Of a DNA stretch of 64,000 bases, positions 18,573 through 27,260 are shown piece by piece; positions within the stretch are counted from its first letter, which is position 1; every line of letters starts with the position of its first letter. Below the pieces are notes generated by a model. It saw nothing but the letters and a program-made list of their open reading frames with translations, was not told where the DNA came from and did not search any database. Source of the stretch: Bifidobacterium sp. (lineage in GTDB: Bacteria; Actinomycetota; Actinomycetes; Actinomycetales; Bifidobacteriaceae). Position numbers and translations under genes: made by a program. The DNA is taken from contig NZ_JALCLM010000001.1 in NCBI RefSeq assembly GCF_022647885.1, positions 620,001 to 684,000 on the forward strand, written 5' to 3'.

Positions 18573-19514
18573 ATGAAAAAAGTTTTAACTCGAATCGGGG
18601 TATTCCTAGTTACTGTTGCGGTGGCATCAGTGGCGGTATTTCTGCTACTGTCCGCGCTTCCTGGAGATGCCGCAGCTATAAAGTTGGGCACGGAGGCATC
18701 GCCACAAGCCTTGGAACAGATGCGTCATGAGCTTGGTCTGGATCGACCTATGTATCTGCGATACTTCTCCTGGGCGGGAGGAATGATTCGAGGAGATATG
18801 GGAATCTCTGCCAACTCTGGAGTAAGCATCGCATCAGATGTGATACAGGGACTTCAAGTCACCTTGCTACTAGTCGTTATCGCCATGATTATTGCGCTAC
18901 TGATTGCTTTTATTTTTGGCACGCTGGCGGCAGTTTATCGGGATCGTGCACTAGGAACAGTGTTGAGTGTGGTTAGCCAAATAGGTGTCTCGGTTCCAGC
19001 ATTCTTAGCTGGGTTAATTTTAGTAATCATTTTTGCTGTTGGCCTGGGTATGTTCCCAGCGACAGGGTGGTCTTCGCCCGATGATCCGGTGCAATTCTTT
19101 CGTCACGTTGCTTTACCTGCACTTTCTTTAGGCCTAGTACAAGGCGCGATTCTCAGCCGTTATGTGAGGTCCGCAGTGCTGGAAGTAACTACTGAGGATT
19201 TCATGAGAACTGCTCGGGCGAAAGGCTTAAGTTTTCCGCAGGCTTTACGTAAACATGGCATTCGCAATGCTTTGGTGCCGATTATGAATATTGCGGGTGT
19301 TGAAACGGCATCGATACTTATCGGCGCAGTGGTTGTCGAGCGCGTTTTCGAGATACGCGGTTTGGGGAGTTTGTTGGTTTCCTCAGTTGAAAATAGAGAT
19401 TTGCCCGAAGTACAGGCAATCGTCATGGTGCTAGTGGTCATGGTCCTATTCGTCAATCTTGTGGTTGACCTGCTGTCCGCTGCGGTGGATCCAAGATTTG
19501 GAGGAGAACGATGA
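18573..19514 (+). CDS. Peptide/amide ABC permease, DppB-like
   Basis: This 313-residue inner-membrane permease of the dipeptide/oligopeptide/nickel family starts with a membrane anchor and the DppB N-terminal block (ALPGDAAAIKLG; GLDRPMYLRY). Five further membrane segments follow, and the coupling loop is FMRTARAKGLSFPQALRKHG. It pairs with the next permease, whose start overlaps its stop as ATGA, so translation is coupled. The cargo is unknown. A binding protein of the same class at 23584 on the opposite strand is the likely partner. Confidence 0.9.
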   Translation: MKKVLTRIGVFLVTVAVASVAVFLLLSALPGDAAAIKLGTEASPQALEQMRHELGLDRPMYLRYFSWAGGMIRGDMGISANSGVSIASDVIQGLQVTLLLVVIAMIIALLIAFIFGTLAAVYRDRALGTVLSVVSQIGVSVPAFLAGLILVIIFAVGLGMFPATGWSSPDDPVQFFRHVALPALSLGLVQGAILSRYVRSAVLEVTTEDFMRTARAKGLSFPQALRKHGIRNALVPIMNIAGVETASILIGAVVVERVFEIRGLGSLLVSSVENRDLPEVQAIVMVLVVMVLFVNLVVDLLSAAVDPRFGGER

Positions 19515-20392
19515 GCGTAATGAGTGCAAATGCTGACATCAAGAAACCTCGCGAGCGTGGCCAACTGAAAGCCGCTACCCGCAATATGAATTCAAGCATG
19601 GTCATTGGCGGGTGCATGTTGCTGCTGATAGTTGCTATGGCTTTGATATCTCTATTGTGGACTCCATACGATGCGATGAATGTGGTGGATTCCAAACTGC
19701 TGCGTCCGAGCGCCCAACATTGGCTCGGGACTGATCGCCTGGGATACGATGTGATGTCCGTGATTATGGCCGGATCACGAACCACACTCACCGTTGGTTG
19801 TATTGCTGTAGTGGTTGCTGCAATCATCGGAGTCCCTTATGGAATCCTCTGCGGTATGTCAGCCAGTGGTATGGGGCGTTGGCTGATGAGATGGAATGAT
19901 GTTATGCAGGCATTTCCACCGTTGCTGTTGGCTATTGTGTTCACAGCGGCCTTCGGACAGAGTTCAGTGACCGCTGCTTTAGCACTCGGTTTAGGTGCTT
20001 CTCCAGCTTTTGCTCGTGTAACACGGAGCGTGACGAAACAAATCATGGGACGTGAATACGTCATGGCGTCGCGTGCAGCAGGACGCGGCAATATGTTCAT
20101 CGCCTGCAGACATGTGTTACCCAACATTCGTGGAACTATCATCGTCCAACTCTCAGTCAACTTCGCCGTCGCTGTATTAGCTGAAGCTGGATTGTCATAT
20201 CTTGGCCTTGGCACTCCCGCACCTCAAGCGTCATGGGGACGACTCTTAAGAGATTCCTCAGCAGTTATTTACTCAAATTGGTTATTGGTGTTGATTCCAG
20301 GAATTGCTATCGCTTGGACAGTTTTGGCATTCAATCTGCTTGGAGACGGATTGAGGGACTTCCTTGATCCGCGTTTGGAGGAACAGTCATGA
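19511..20392 (+). CDS. Peptide/amide ABC permease, DppC-like
   Basis: This 293-residue second permease of the Dpp-type transporter has the long hydrophilic N-terminus, the block HWLGTDRLGYDVMSVIMAGSR and the coupling loop YVMASRAAGRGNMFIACRHVLP typical of DppC. It ends FLDPRLEEQS. It overlaps the permease before it and the ATPase after it by four bases each, so this is one tightly coupled operon. Confidence 0.9.
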   Translation: MSVMSANADIKKPRERGQLKAATRNMNSSMVIGGCMLLLIVAMALISLLWTPYDAMNVVDSKLLRPSAQHWLGTDRLGYDVMSVIMAGSRTTLTVGCIAVVVAAIIGVPYGILCGMSASGMGRWLMRWNDVMQAFPPLLLAIVFTAAFGQSSVTAALALGLGASPAFARVTRSVTKQIMGREYVMASRAAGRGNMFIACRHVLPNIRGTIIVQLSVNFAVAVLAEAGLSYLGLGTPAPQASWGRLLRDSSAVIYSNWLLVLIPGIAIAWTVLAFNLLGDGLRDFLDPRLEEQS

Positions 20393-22257
20393 CGAATAAC
20401 ACAGCAGCAAAAGTATTAAGTTCTGCAGGAGCTCAGCCAAGGGCAGCCGCAAGCTCAAATAACGTGCTGGAGATTTCAGGTCTAACGGTGTCTTCCGGAG
20501 ATAAAGAGATCATTCATGGAATAGACATCACTGTTGCAGCAGGGGAAAGATTAGGGCTTATCGGCGAATCTGGTTCTGGTAAATCTTTGACGTGTTTAGC
20601 TGCGATGGGTCTGCTCCCATCAGGATTAACCGCACGGGGAAGTATCATGTTGCCTTCTGCTGGTGTCGACGTGATTGCCAGTATGGATGAAGAGCTGAGA
20701 ACACTACGTGGTTCAACGATGTCTATGGTATTCCAGGAGCCTATGACAGCGTTGAATCCATTGATGAAAGTTGGTAAACAAGTTGGCGAAGTAGTTCAAA
20801 TTCACCACTCAAAACTATCGAAAAATCAACGAGATACCACAGTAAACGATATGCTGCAGAGCGTTGGACTTGGTGAGGTGAAAAGGGTAGCTGATTCGTA
20901 TCCTTTCCAATTGTCAGGAGGGCAGAGACAGCGTGTGATGCTTGCTATGGCAATGATTAATGCTCCACAATTATTATTAGCTGACGAGCCCACCACAGCG
21001 CTTGATGTCACTGTGCAACAACAAGTAACACAATTGATGTCTCAGCAAGTTCAATCGTCTGGTTCTTCATTATTGTTCATCACTCACGATCTGGGTGTAG
21101 TGGCAGGCCTGTGCGATTCGGTCGCCATCATGAGACATGGGCGGATAATAGAACGCGGCAATCTAGATGAAGTGTTTGCCCGTCCTCAACACCCATACAC
21201 CAAAGCATTATTAGCAGCATCCAAACTGGAAAAAAATAAGCACAACAACCGTCTAGTAACCTTATCCGACCTTGAGTTTCGAGAGCATAAACAGGGTCAA
21301 GTAGGTGCCCAATCTGCGAACAGTGAGAACTCAGAAGATTACCTAGTGCAGGACGAGGCAATGGTTATAGACCACCCACAGGTGTCATCATTTGCTGCTG
21401 CTCCTCATGACGTTCTCCCCGAGGAGCCTCACGGTACTTTGGTATTTAATCGTCGTGAATCAAATCTCTCACATCCTCATGAGGAAGCTATTGAAGTCAG
21501 TGAGCTGTTCAAAAGTTATAAAACTAGAAGCCTCGGTTCAACAACAACATTTACGGCAGTAAATGGAATTTCTTTTGACGTTCATAAAGGTGAGAAGTTC
21601 GGCATTGTAGGGGAATCAGGTTGCGGAAAATCGACGACGCTTCGTATGATTTCAGCTCTAGACCAAGCCACTTCAGGATCAATTAAAGTATTCGGAACAG
21701 AAATTGTTGAGCAGAGTATGAGAGCGAATGCTTGGGTACATCAAAAAGTACAAGTAGTGTTCCAAGACCCTATGGGCTCTCTGGATCCCAGGATGCGCAT
21801 ATGGCAAATTATTTCAGAACCATTGGTAAACACATCAAAGAAAGAGCGTATTGCAAGATCGGAAAGTATGCTTGAATCCGTCGGTCTTGATGCGGCATCT
21901 GCCCAACGCTACCCGCATCAGTTTTCTGGTGGTCAACGTCAACGTATAGCTATTGCTAGAGCTTTGATTACCAAGCCACAAATACTGATTGCAGATGAAG
22001 CGGTCTCTGCGCTTGATGTTTCTGTGAGGGCACAGGTATTGAATCTATTGGCTGACTTGTCGCAATCGCATTCCTTCACCTTGGTATTTGTCTCTCATGG
22101 TTTGCATGTAGTTCGTAACCAATGCGATGTGGTAGCTGTGATGAGAAAAGGCGAGATAGTGGAGTGCGGTCCTAGTGAAGAAATATATAAGAATCCGCTG
22201 CATACTTACACCAAGACTCTGCTAGCTGCGATGCCCAGCATCGGTACAAAGGAATAA
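20389..22257 (+). CDS. Fused DppD-DppF-type ATPase of the peptide/amide transporter
   Basis: This 622-residue protein carries both ATPase halves that power the two permeases. Half 1 has Walker A GESGSGKS (59-66), signature LSGGQ (175-179) and Walker B LLLADE (195-200). Half 2 has GESGCGKS (408-415), FSGGQ (512-516) and ILIADE (532-537). H-loop regions (FITHDLGVV, FVSHGLHVV) are present in both. An acidic, low-similarity linker of about 70 residues (295-365) joins them. Each half ends with the Dpp/Opp-type HPYTKALL or HTYTKTLL stretch. Fused ATPases of this class are common in actinobacteria. Substrate specificity is not visible. Confidence 0.92.
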   Translation: MTNNTAAKVLSSAGAQPRAAASSNNVLEISGLTVSSGDKEIIHGIDITVAAGERLGLIGESGSGKSLTCLAAMGLLPSGLTARGSIMLPSAGVDVIASMDEELRTLRGSTMSMVFQEPMTALNPLMKVGKQVGEVVQIHHSKLSKNQRDTTVNDMLQSVGLGEVKRVADSYPFQLSGGQRQRVMLAMAMINAPQLLLADEPTTALDVTVQQQVTQLMSQQVQSSGSSLLFITHDLGVVAGLCDSVAIMRHGRIIERGNLDEVFARPQHPYTKALLAASKLEKNKHNNRLVTLSDLEFREHKQGQVGAQSANSENSEDYLVQDEAMVIDHPQVSSFAAAPHDVLPEEPHGTLVFNRRESNLSHPHEEAIEVSELFKSYKTRSLGSTTTFTAVNGISFDVHKGEKFGIVGESGCGKSTTLRMISALDQATSGSIKVFGTEIVEQSMRANAWVHQKVQVVFQDPMGSLDPRMRIWQIISEPLVNTSKKERIARSESMLESVGLDAASAQRYPHQFSGGQRQRIAIARALITKPQILIADEAVSALDVSVRAQVLNLLADLSQSHSFTLVFVSHGLHVVRNQCDVVAVMRKGEIVECGPSEEIYKNPLHTYTKTLLAAMPSIGTKE

Positions 22258-22263
22258 ATGATG

Positions 22264-22295
22264 GTAGTGGTGAGAAGCGTATTGCTCACCACTAC
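22264..22295 (+). terminator. Terminator hairpin of the transporter operon
   Basis: GTAGTGGTGAG (22264-22274) pairs perfectly with CTCACCACTAC (22285-22295) around a 10-base loop, 7 bases after the ATPase stop codon. Confidence 0.7.
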
Positions 22296-22409
22296 ACTCT
22301 GTTGCTGTCTGACTCTCGGTATGACTGATAGCAATGGGTGCTATTACCGTCTATAGCAATTGACGCTGTGGTTGTTGTGTGTATTAATCATTGTGTATTC
22401 ATTATTGTG

Positions 22410-22430
22410 CTGCACGAGGTACACGTGCAG
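22410..22430 (-). terminator. Hairpin downstream of the P1 peptidase gene
   Basis: CTGCACG (22410-22416) and CGTGCAG (22424-22430) form a 7-pair stem, 45 bases past the peptidase stop on the minus strand. The gap facing the transporter operon holds only this and the other hairpin. Confidence 0.5.
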
Positions 22431-22474
22431 CTCAATATTCCGTGGTCGGCCAGTTTGAAAATGTGTGGTCGACG

Positions 22475-23440
22475 TTATCCTTGAAAATTAGATGCCGATG
22501 GTAAGCCGTAGGCTGCTTCAGCGCTGAGCACTGCAGTTTCCACAGCCTTTTCCATCACATACGCGGCCAGTGTGCCTACACTATCTGCATTGGCTGAGAT
22601 GTTTCCGGTGGAAACGGCGTAAATAGAGTCGCCATCTACGCTGGTATGAACTGGTCGTATGGTACGTGCGTATCCGTTATGAGCCATTGCTGCGACTTTG
22701 CTAAGTGCGGATTTGTCGAGCTGCACGTTGGTAAAAACAGCACCTATTGTGGTGTTACCTTCTGGTGCGTGACGCTCAGATTCCATATCCTCAACCATGC
22801 TCTCAAACGATGATTCAAATGTGGTATTGGCATCATCGAGCATGCCAGCAAGCTCTTTACCTGAGCCAGCTTCGAATACATCACCCATGGCATTAACAGC
22901 TACGACGGCACCAATAGCGACATTGCCTACTTGCACAGCGTAGGATCCGAGACCACCCTTCATGGCGTGTTCCATGCCGTGATACTTACCGACCGAGCAT
23001 CCGGTTCCAGCTCCGATATTGCCGTTGAGAAAGTTCTCACGACTGGTGTGTGCGCACGCCTCGTAAGCCTGCTGAGCATTAGGGCGAGCGTATTGGTCAC
23101 CTACAGGTAGGTCAAACAGACATGATTGGCAAACCAAAGGCACGCATGCCTGACGAATGTGCAAGCCTTGACCGTGTTCCTCTAAATAACGCATGACTCC
23201 GCCTGCGGCATCGAGACCGTATGCTGAGCCTCCTGAGAGTACTAGGGCATGTATTCCTGTCGAAGAGGCGACAGGAGCAAGTAAAGGAGTTTCTCTGCTA
23301 GCTGGGCCTCCGCCACGAATGGATACACCGGTGGGGCTGAGTTCGTCGAATAGAAAGATGGTAGCACCAGTGGCTCCCTGAATGTCGGTGTAATTGGCGA
23401 ATGAGAAACCGCCAACCGCGGTGATATCTATATGTTGCAT
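22475..23440 (-). CDS. P1-family self-processing hydrolase (DmpA/NylC type)
   Basis: This 321-residue Ntn-type hydrolase belongs to the P1 (DmpA/NylC) family, whose members cleave N-terminal residues from peptides, beta-peptides or nylon-like oligoamides after self-cleavage. The processing site is N229-T230 in EGNTTIGAVFTNV; the freed threonine would be the nucleophile. The N-terminal blocks TDIQGATGATIFL and LSGGSAYGLDAAGGVMRYLEE are family hallmarks. The ATG at 23440 is chosen because AAGGA precedes it and the protein then starts at the conserved fold. A longer frame to 23551 would overlap the gap hairpin. It is last in the amidase, binding-protein, peptidase series on this strand. Substrate is unknown. 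Confidence 0.85.
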   Translation of the reverse strand: MQHIDITAVGGFSFANYTDIQGATGATIFLFDELSPTGVSIRGGGPASRETPLLAPVASSTGIHALVLSGGSAYGLDAAGGVMRYLEEHGQGLHIRQACVPLVCQSCLFDLPVGDQYARPNAQQAYEACAHTSRENFLNGNIGAGTGCSVGKYHGMEHAMKGGLGSYAVQVGNVAIGAVVAVNAMGDVFEAGSGKELAGMLDDANTTFESSFESMVEDMESERHAPEGNTTIGAVFTNVQLDKSALSKVAAMAHNGYARTIRPVHTSVDGDSIYAVSTGNISANADSVGTLAAYVMEKAVETAVLSAEAAYGLPSASNFQG

Positions 23441-23525
23441 GGAGATTCCTTGTGTTGATGCAAGTGTGCTCAAGCGTATGGCGTGCGAACAGCATGCAGT
23501 TGCTTGACAGGTGGGATATATAAAG

Positions 23526-23553
23526 AGGTGCGCACCCACGCGGATGCGCACCT
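23526..23553 (-). terminator. Hairpin between binding-protein and P1 peptidase genes
   Basis: AGGTGCGCA (23526-23534) and TGCGCACCT (23545-23553) pair perfectly around a 10-base loop. It probably reduces read-through from the binding-protein gene into the peptidase gene. Confidence 0.6.
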
Positions 23554-23583
23554 ACTTGGGGGAGAGATTATTTCAGTTCATGC

Positions 23584-25101
23584 TCAGGAGCGTTTTACTC
23601 CACTGAGATCGAGTGCGATGCCGACATCGTTCTTATTGATGCCACTGACATCGTTCTTGGTGACAACGAGAAGCTTCGGGTTGTACAGCCAATCAGCTGG
23701 AGCATCCTTCTGAATTTGTGTGATGGCTTGGTTCATGAAGGTATTGAATTCTTCGTCGCTGCCACTCTTCTTGGCGTTGGCAAAGGCTTCCTGAACTGTG
23801 CCATTTGAGTAATTCCAGTAGTAGTCTGAATTACCATAGTTGACAACATTTCGTGGCTCGACGTGCAGAATCGCTGTCATATCGTAGTTTTTATCCGTCA
23901 AGGTGTTTTGAAGCCACACGGCTGGGAATTCCTGTGTTTCAAGGTTGACGGTGAAACCTACAGCTTCGAGTTGTGTCTTCACTACCTGAGAGATGGATTG
24001 TGCGTAGCTGAGGCTTGGCACTGTGAAAGTAATCGTCGGGTTACTAACTCCAGATGACTTCACCAGCTCCTTCGCTTTTGACTGGTTATAGGCGTATGCG
24101 TTGGATTTCTTATACCAAGCATCAGTCGGGATTGAGGGTGAAGATAACACGTTGCCATAACCGTTGAGGACTGTGTCTACGACTTTGCTTCTATCAACTG
24201 CATACATCACAGCTTGTCGAAGATCAGCGTTATCAAATGGAGCTTTTTTGGAATTCATAGCTAATACCAGAATGCCTTGGGCGTTACCGACATCAATTCG
24301 GTAATTGTCATTATTTTTGAATTGATCAAGCTGATCGTATGCGGTGAAGTTATAAATGGTGTCGATATCACCGCTGAGTAGTGCATTCGAACAGGATGTG
24401 GTATCGGTGTAATACATCAGTTCTACAGTTTTCAGGCTTGGTTTTGTTCCCCAATATGTACTGTTTTGAGCCAAGGATAGTTTGCTTCCTACTGCATAGC
24501 TCTTAACAGTGAAAGGACCAGTTCCTATAGCTTCAGTTTTCAGAGAATCTACTGCGTTGGGATCGAACATCGCACCTAGTGGGCCTGTGAGCCAGAACAG
24601 CACATTGCGATCCGGTGATTTCAGCACCACTTGTGCTTCGTCTGATGAAGGTGTATTTACGTGGTCGATAGCAGAGAGGTTAGTGGGGGTGTTGGCTTTC
24701 CATGTGCTCAAGCGTTCCAGGTTATATTTCACCGTACTGGAGTCGAAACTGTCACCGTTAGAGAATTTCACTCCTGACTGCAATTTGAAGGTGTACGTTA
24801 GGCCGTCGTCGCTCACTGTCCAGCTTTTTGCCAGAAGAGGTTCTATGGTCTTGCCGTCGTCTTTGAGCTTTACGAGGCCTTCATAGACGTTGTACATCAG
24901 TGCTTGCGGAATAGCAGCACCGGAAGTTTGCGTCATGTCTAGGTTGGCGGGCGACGCAGTCAACCCTACTTTAAGGTCGGTTGAGGTTGAGGAAGAACTG
25001 GATGAACCGGTGCCTCCTGCACAAGCAGCCGTGAATAGCAAACTTGCTGCAGCAAGAGTGGCAGCGACAATGCGTCCGATGCCTTTCCTGTGTTGTTTCA
25101 T
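23584..25101 (-). CDS. Peptide/amide-binding lipoprotein, DppA/OppA type (family 5)
   Basis: This 505-residue extracellular solute-binding protein has a signal peptide with lipobox FTAAC (Cys27) and a serine-rich spacer. The family-5 blocks are AIPQALMYNVYEGLVKL, YTFKLQSGVKFSNGDSFDS and DLRQAVMYAVDRSKVVD. It is the expected receptor for the DppBC-DF transporter encoded convergently at 18573-22257. It lies between the amidase and the P1 peptidase on the same strand, so uptake and hydrolysis look coordinated. Family-5 proteins bind peptides, but also nickel, opines and oligosaccharides, so the ligand stays open. Confidence 0.88.
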   Translation of the reverse strand: MKQHRKGIGRIVAATLAAASLLFTAACAGGTGSSSSSSTSTDLKVGLTASPANLDMTQTSGAAIPQALMYNVYEGLVKLKDDGKTIEPLLAKSWTVSDDGLTYTFKLQSGVKFSNGDSFDSSTVKYNLERLSTWKANTPTNLSAIDHVNTPSSDEAQVVLKSPDRNVLFWLTGPLGAMFDPNAVDSLKTEAIGTGPFTVKSYAVGSKLSLAQNSTYWGTKPSLKTVELMYYTDTTSCSNALLSGDIDTIYNFTAYDQLDQFKNNDNYRIDVGNAQGILVLAMNSKKAPFDNADLRQAVMYAVDRSKVVDTVLNGYGNVLSSPSIPTDAWYKKSNAYAYNQSKAKELVKSSGVSNPTITFTVPSLSYAQSISQVVKTQLEAVGFTVNLETQEFPAVWLQNTLTDKNYDMTAILHVEPRNVVNYGNSDYYWNYSNGTVQEAFANAKKSGSDEEFNTFMNQAITQIQKDAPADWLYNPKLLVVTKNDVSGINKNDVGIALDLSGVKRS

Positions 25102-25158
25102 AGTGTCCCCTTCAGTGGTTGTGTCCGATTTCGGTATTGTTGAGCGAAATCGCTTTGG

Positions 25159-25200
25159 TCTCTGGGTAGAAGTCTCTGGGTAGAAGTCTTTGGGTAGAGG
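25159..25200. repeat. Three tandem 14-base repeats upstream of the binding-protein gene
   Basis: The unit TCTCTGGGTAGAAG occurs at 25159 and 25173, and a third copy with two changes follows at 25187. A looser GGGTAGAT lies just after. The array is 57-98 bases upstream of the binding-protein start, in its leader or promoter. Confidence 0.75.
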
Positions 25201-25280
25201 TGGTCATGGGTAGATAGTTCTTGGGAAGTGTTGTTGTGCGGATGTCGTTGATGCTGTTGTTGCTATTGATATGCAGCAAG

Positions 25281-26711
25281 TTAATTGTTTGAGTGCTCCC
25301 ATATACGAGGCCATGAGGTGATCGTTGCTGAAGCAGGTTTAATGTCTTCGAACAGTTTGCTCATCCAAATCACTCCGGCTTCGTCAAATCGTTGCCCGGC
25401 AATTTGTAGTCCGATTGGCCTGCCATCGGCAGTAAAACCGCAATTCAAGCTTGCTGCTGGTTGACCTGACATGTTGTAGGGCAAACAGAATGCAATGTGC
25501 GCCATAGCATGTTCGACATCATTGCTGGGCATTGGCCAATCGACTGGGTAGGTTGCATCGGGGGATACGGGAGAGATAATGAAGTCGACATCTTTTGTGG
25601 CGGTAAGGGTGCGTTTAGCCAAAGCTAATTGTTCGTCGCTACCTCTGACGGCTTCTGCGCTGGTGATATCTGATCCGGCCAGACACCATTGAGATATGAA
25701 GGGAAGCATCAGCGCTTTGCTGCTCTCAGGGAGATTGACATAATCCTTGTAATGAACTGCTCGCCAAAACATATCGATAAGATCAATACTGTTGCCAACA
25801 AAAGGTGACAATATTTCTACCTGTGCACCGGCTTGTTCGAACAGTGTTGCGGCATCGCTCACAGCTTGACGAACTTCAGCGGTGACTGGTGCTCCCGCCC
25901 CAGCATCAAGTAATAGGCCGATGCGGATGTTGTTGAGATTGCGCTCGGTACTGAGCCAGCCCTTGTTGGCGAGTGGCAAGCTGTATGGGTCGCGCCAATC
26001 TGGTGCTGACGTTAGAGACAGGGTGGTGCTGATGTCATCGAATCTGCGTCCCATCACACCGATTGAACGGCCGTAGTACGGTGGGTCAACGGGGATACGA
26101 CCAAATGTTGGTTTGAGGCCAACTGCACCATTCCAACTTGCTGGTAGCCGCACAGATCCGCCGATGTCGCTGCCAAAATTGACTGGAGAATAGCCTGCGG
26201 CTGAAGCAGTTCCAGCACCTGCGCTTGAGCCTCCTGGATTCCAGTCGGCATTCCAGGCATTGCAGGTAGTTGGGTGGTCTGTTGAAACGCCCGATGACAG
26301 CATGCCCCATTCTGGCATTGCTGTTTTGCCTAAAGTAATACATCCGGTGGCGTTGAGCAGATCATAAACAGGGGAGTTGAGTGTTGCAGGCTGGGAGTCA
26401 GCGAAGGCTTTCGAACCCCAAGTGGTGACTTCGCCCACAACATTGACATTTTCTTTGATGGTCAGTGGGACGCCATCCAAATCACTTATAGCTTCTCCGC
26501 GGTGCCAACGTGACTCTGAATCTCGAGCAACTTGAATAGTTGAGTCGTCCCTGTCGTAGCGTTTCGCCATGGCGTGAAGTACTGGCTCTGCTTCATCCAT
26601 AAGTTCACTTTTATGACGTAACACTTCAACGGGTGACAGAGTCCCTTCACTGTATGCTTTGGTGAAATCTTCGATGCTAAAATCGTCAATTTCGCTGAGT
26701 GACGCTGTCAT
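25281..26711 (-). CDS. Amidase-signature family hydrolase
   Basis: This 476-residue amidase of the AS family hydrolyses a carboxamide or linear/cyclic amide in the cytoplasm. The Ser-cisSer-Lys triad is visible: K86 in VPLTIKENVNV, S162 in GGSSAGAG and nucleophile S186 in GSDIGGSVRLP. The spacing of 24 residues between the two serines is that of the family. AGGAGG precedes the ATG at 26711. It is not GatA: no gatB or gatC is near, and it heads an operon with a peptide-binding protein and a P1 peptidase. A peptide amide, lactam or short oligoamide is a plausible substrate, but this is inferred from neighbours. Confidence 0.87.
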   Translation of the reverse strand: MTASLSEIDDFSIEDFTKAYSEGTLSPVEVLRHKSELMDEAEPVLHAMAKRYDRDDSTIQVARDSESRWHRGEAISDLDGVPLTIKENVNVVGEVTTWGSKAFADSQPATLNSPVYDLLNATGCITLGKTAMPEWGMLSSGVSTDHPTTCNAWNADWNPGGSSAGAGTASAAGYSPVNFGSDIGGSVRLPASWNGAVGLKPTFGRIPVDPPYYGRSIGVMGRRFDDISTTLSLTSAPDWRDPYSLPLANKGWLSTERNLNNIRIGLLLDAGAGAPVTAEVRQAVSDAATLFEQAGAQVEILSPFVGNSIDLIDMFWRAVHYKDYVNLPESSKALMLPFISQWCLAGSDITSAEAVRGSDEQLALAKRTLTATKDVDFIISPVSPDATYPVDWPMPSNDVEHAMAHIAFCLPYNMSGQPAASLNCGFTADGRPIGLQIAGQRFDEAGVIWMSKLFEDIKPASATITSWPRIWEHSNN

Positions 26712-27196
26712 GTCGATGCCTCCTATTGATCTATGCCAAGCAAAAGTCGCTGAAGTTGAAGCGAATGCTATGTGCCCGCTGTGTTTTGCGAGATATCGCG
26801 CTGATGTATTGTTTCCCCGAATCAGTGTTATTCCCTCGCACGTCGTGGCGAATCAATTGATATCGAATCCGGCTTGGTGCAATGATTTATGCCTGAGCAA
26901 AAGCTCTGCATAACGAAGCTGTTGTGTGTTCTCATCCCCACGATGTGAGAGTCATCCTCCACATTGAACATTTCGCGTTCATATCTGCCCGTTTCGTTTC
27001 GGTTAACGCTTGGGATGCAGGCGGAGGCTTATGAGCTCATCGAGTGTAAGTCATTGAAGGGCTGGAAGGGAATAGTGATTGCGACGAATTGCCGAAGTTC
27101 AAAGCGAATATCTATCTGATGGTTCTGCACTGTAATAAACAGTGAAAATCCTGAATTCTCAAGCTTTAATCCCGAGAAAATTGACATCACTATATC
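26712..27196. other. Non-coding divergent region
   Basis: No coding signal was found in these 485 bases between the amidase (-) and the GntR operon (+). The only structure noted is the short hairpin CACTGT-AATAA-ACAGTG at 27128-27144. TTGACA at 27181 lies just before the palindrome described next. Confidence 0.6.
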
Positions 27197-27230
27197 TATA
27201 TGGTTAACTACCTAAGTATATAACCATATA
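27197..27230 (+). promoter_or_regulatory. Palindromic operator of the GntR operon
   Basis: TATATGGTTA (27197-27206) and TAACCATATA (27221-27230) are perfect inverted arms separated by 14 bases, 31 bases before the GntR start. Such a dyad suits autoregulation by the YtrA-type GntR protein. Confidence 0.6.
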
Positions 27231-27260
27231 AGTATTATAAGAATCGTGAATGGAGGTGCT

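Noticed and set aside
25159-25200. CRISPR array
   Set aside because: Units are 14 bases, directly adjacent with no spacers, and no cas genes are in the window.
27197-27230. Intrinsic terminator for the region before the GntR gene
   Set aside because: The palindrome is A+T-rich with a 14-base gap and sits at a promoter position, so an operator is more likely.
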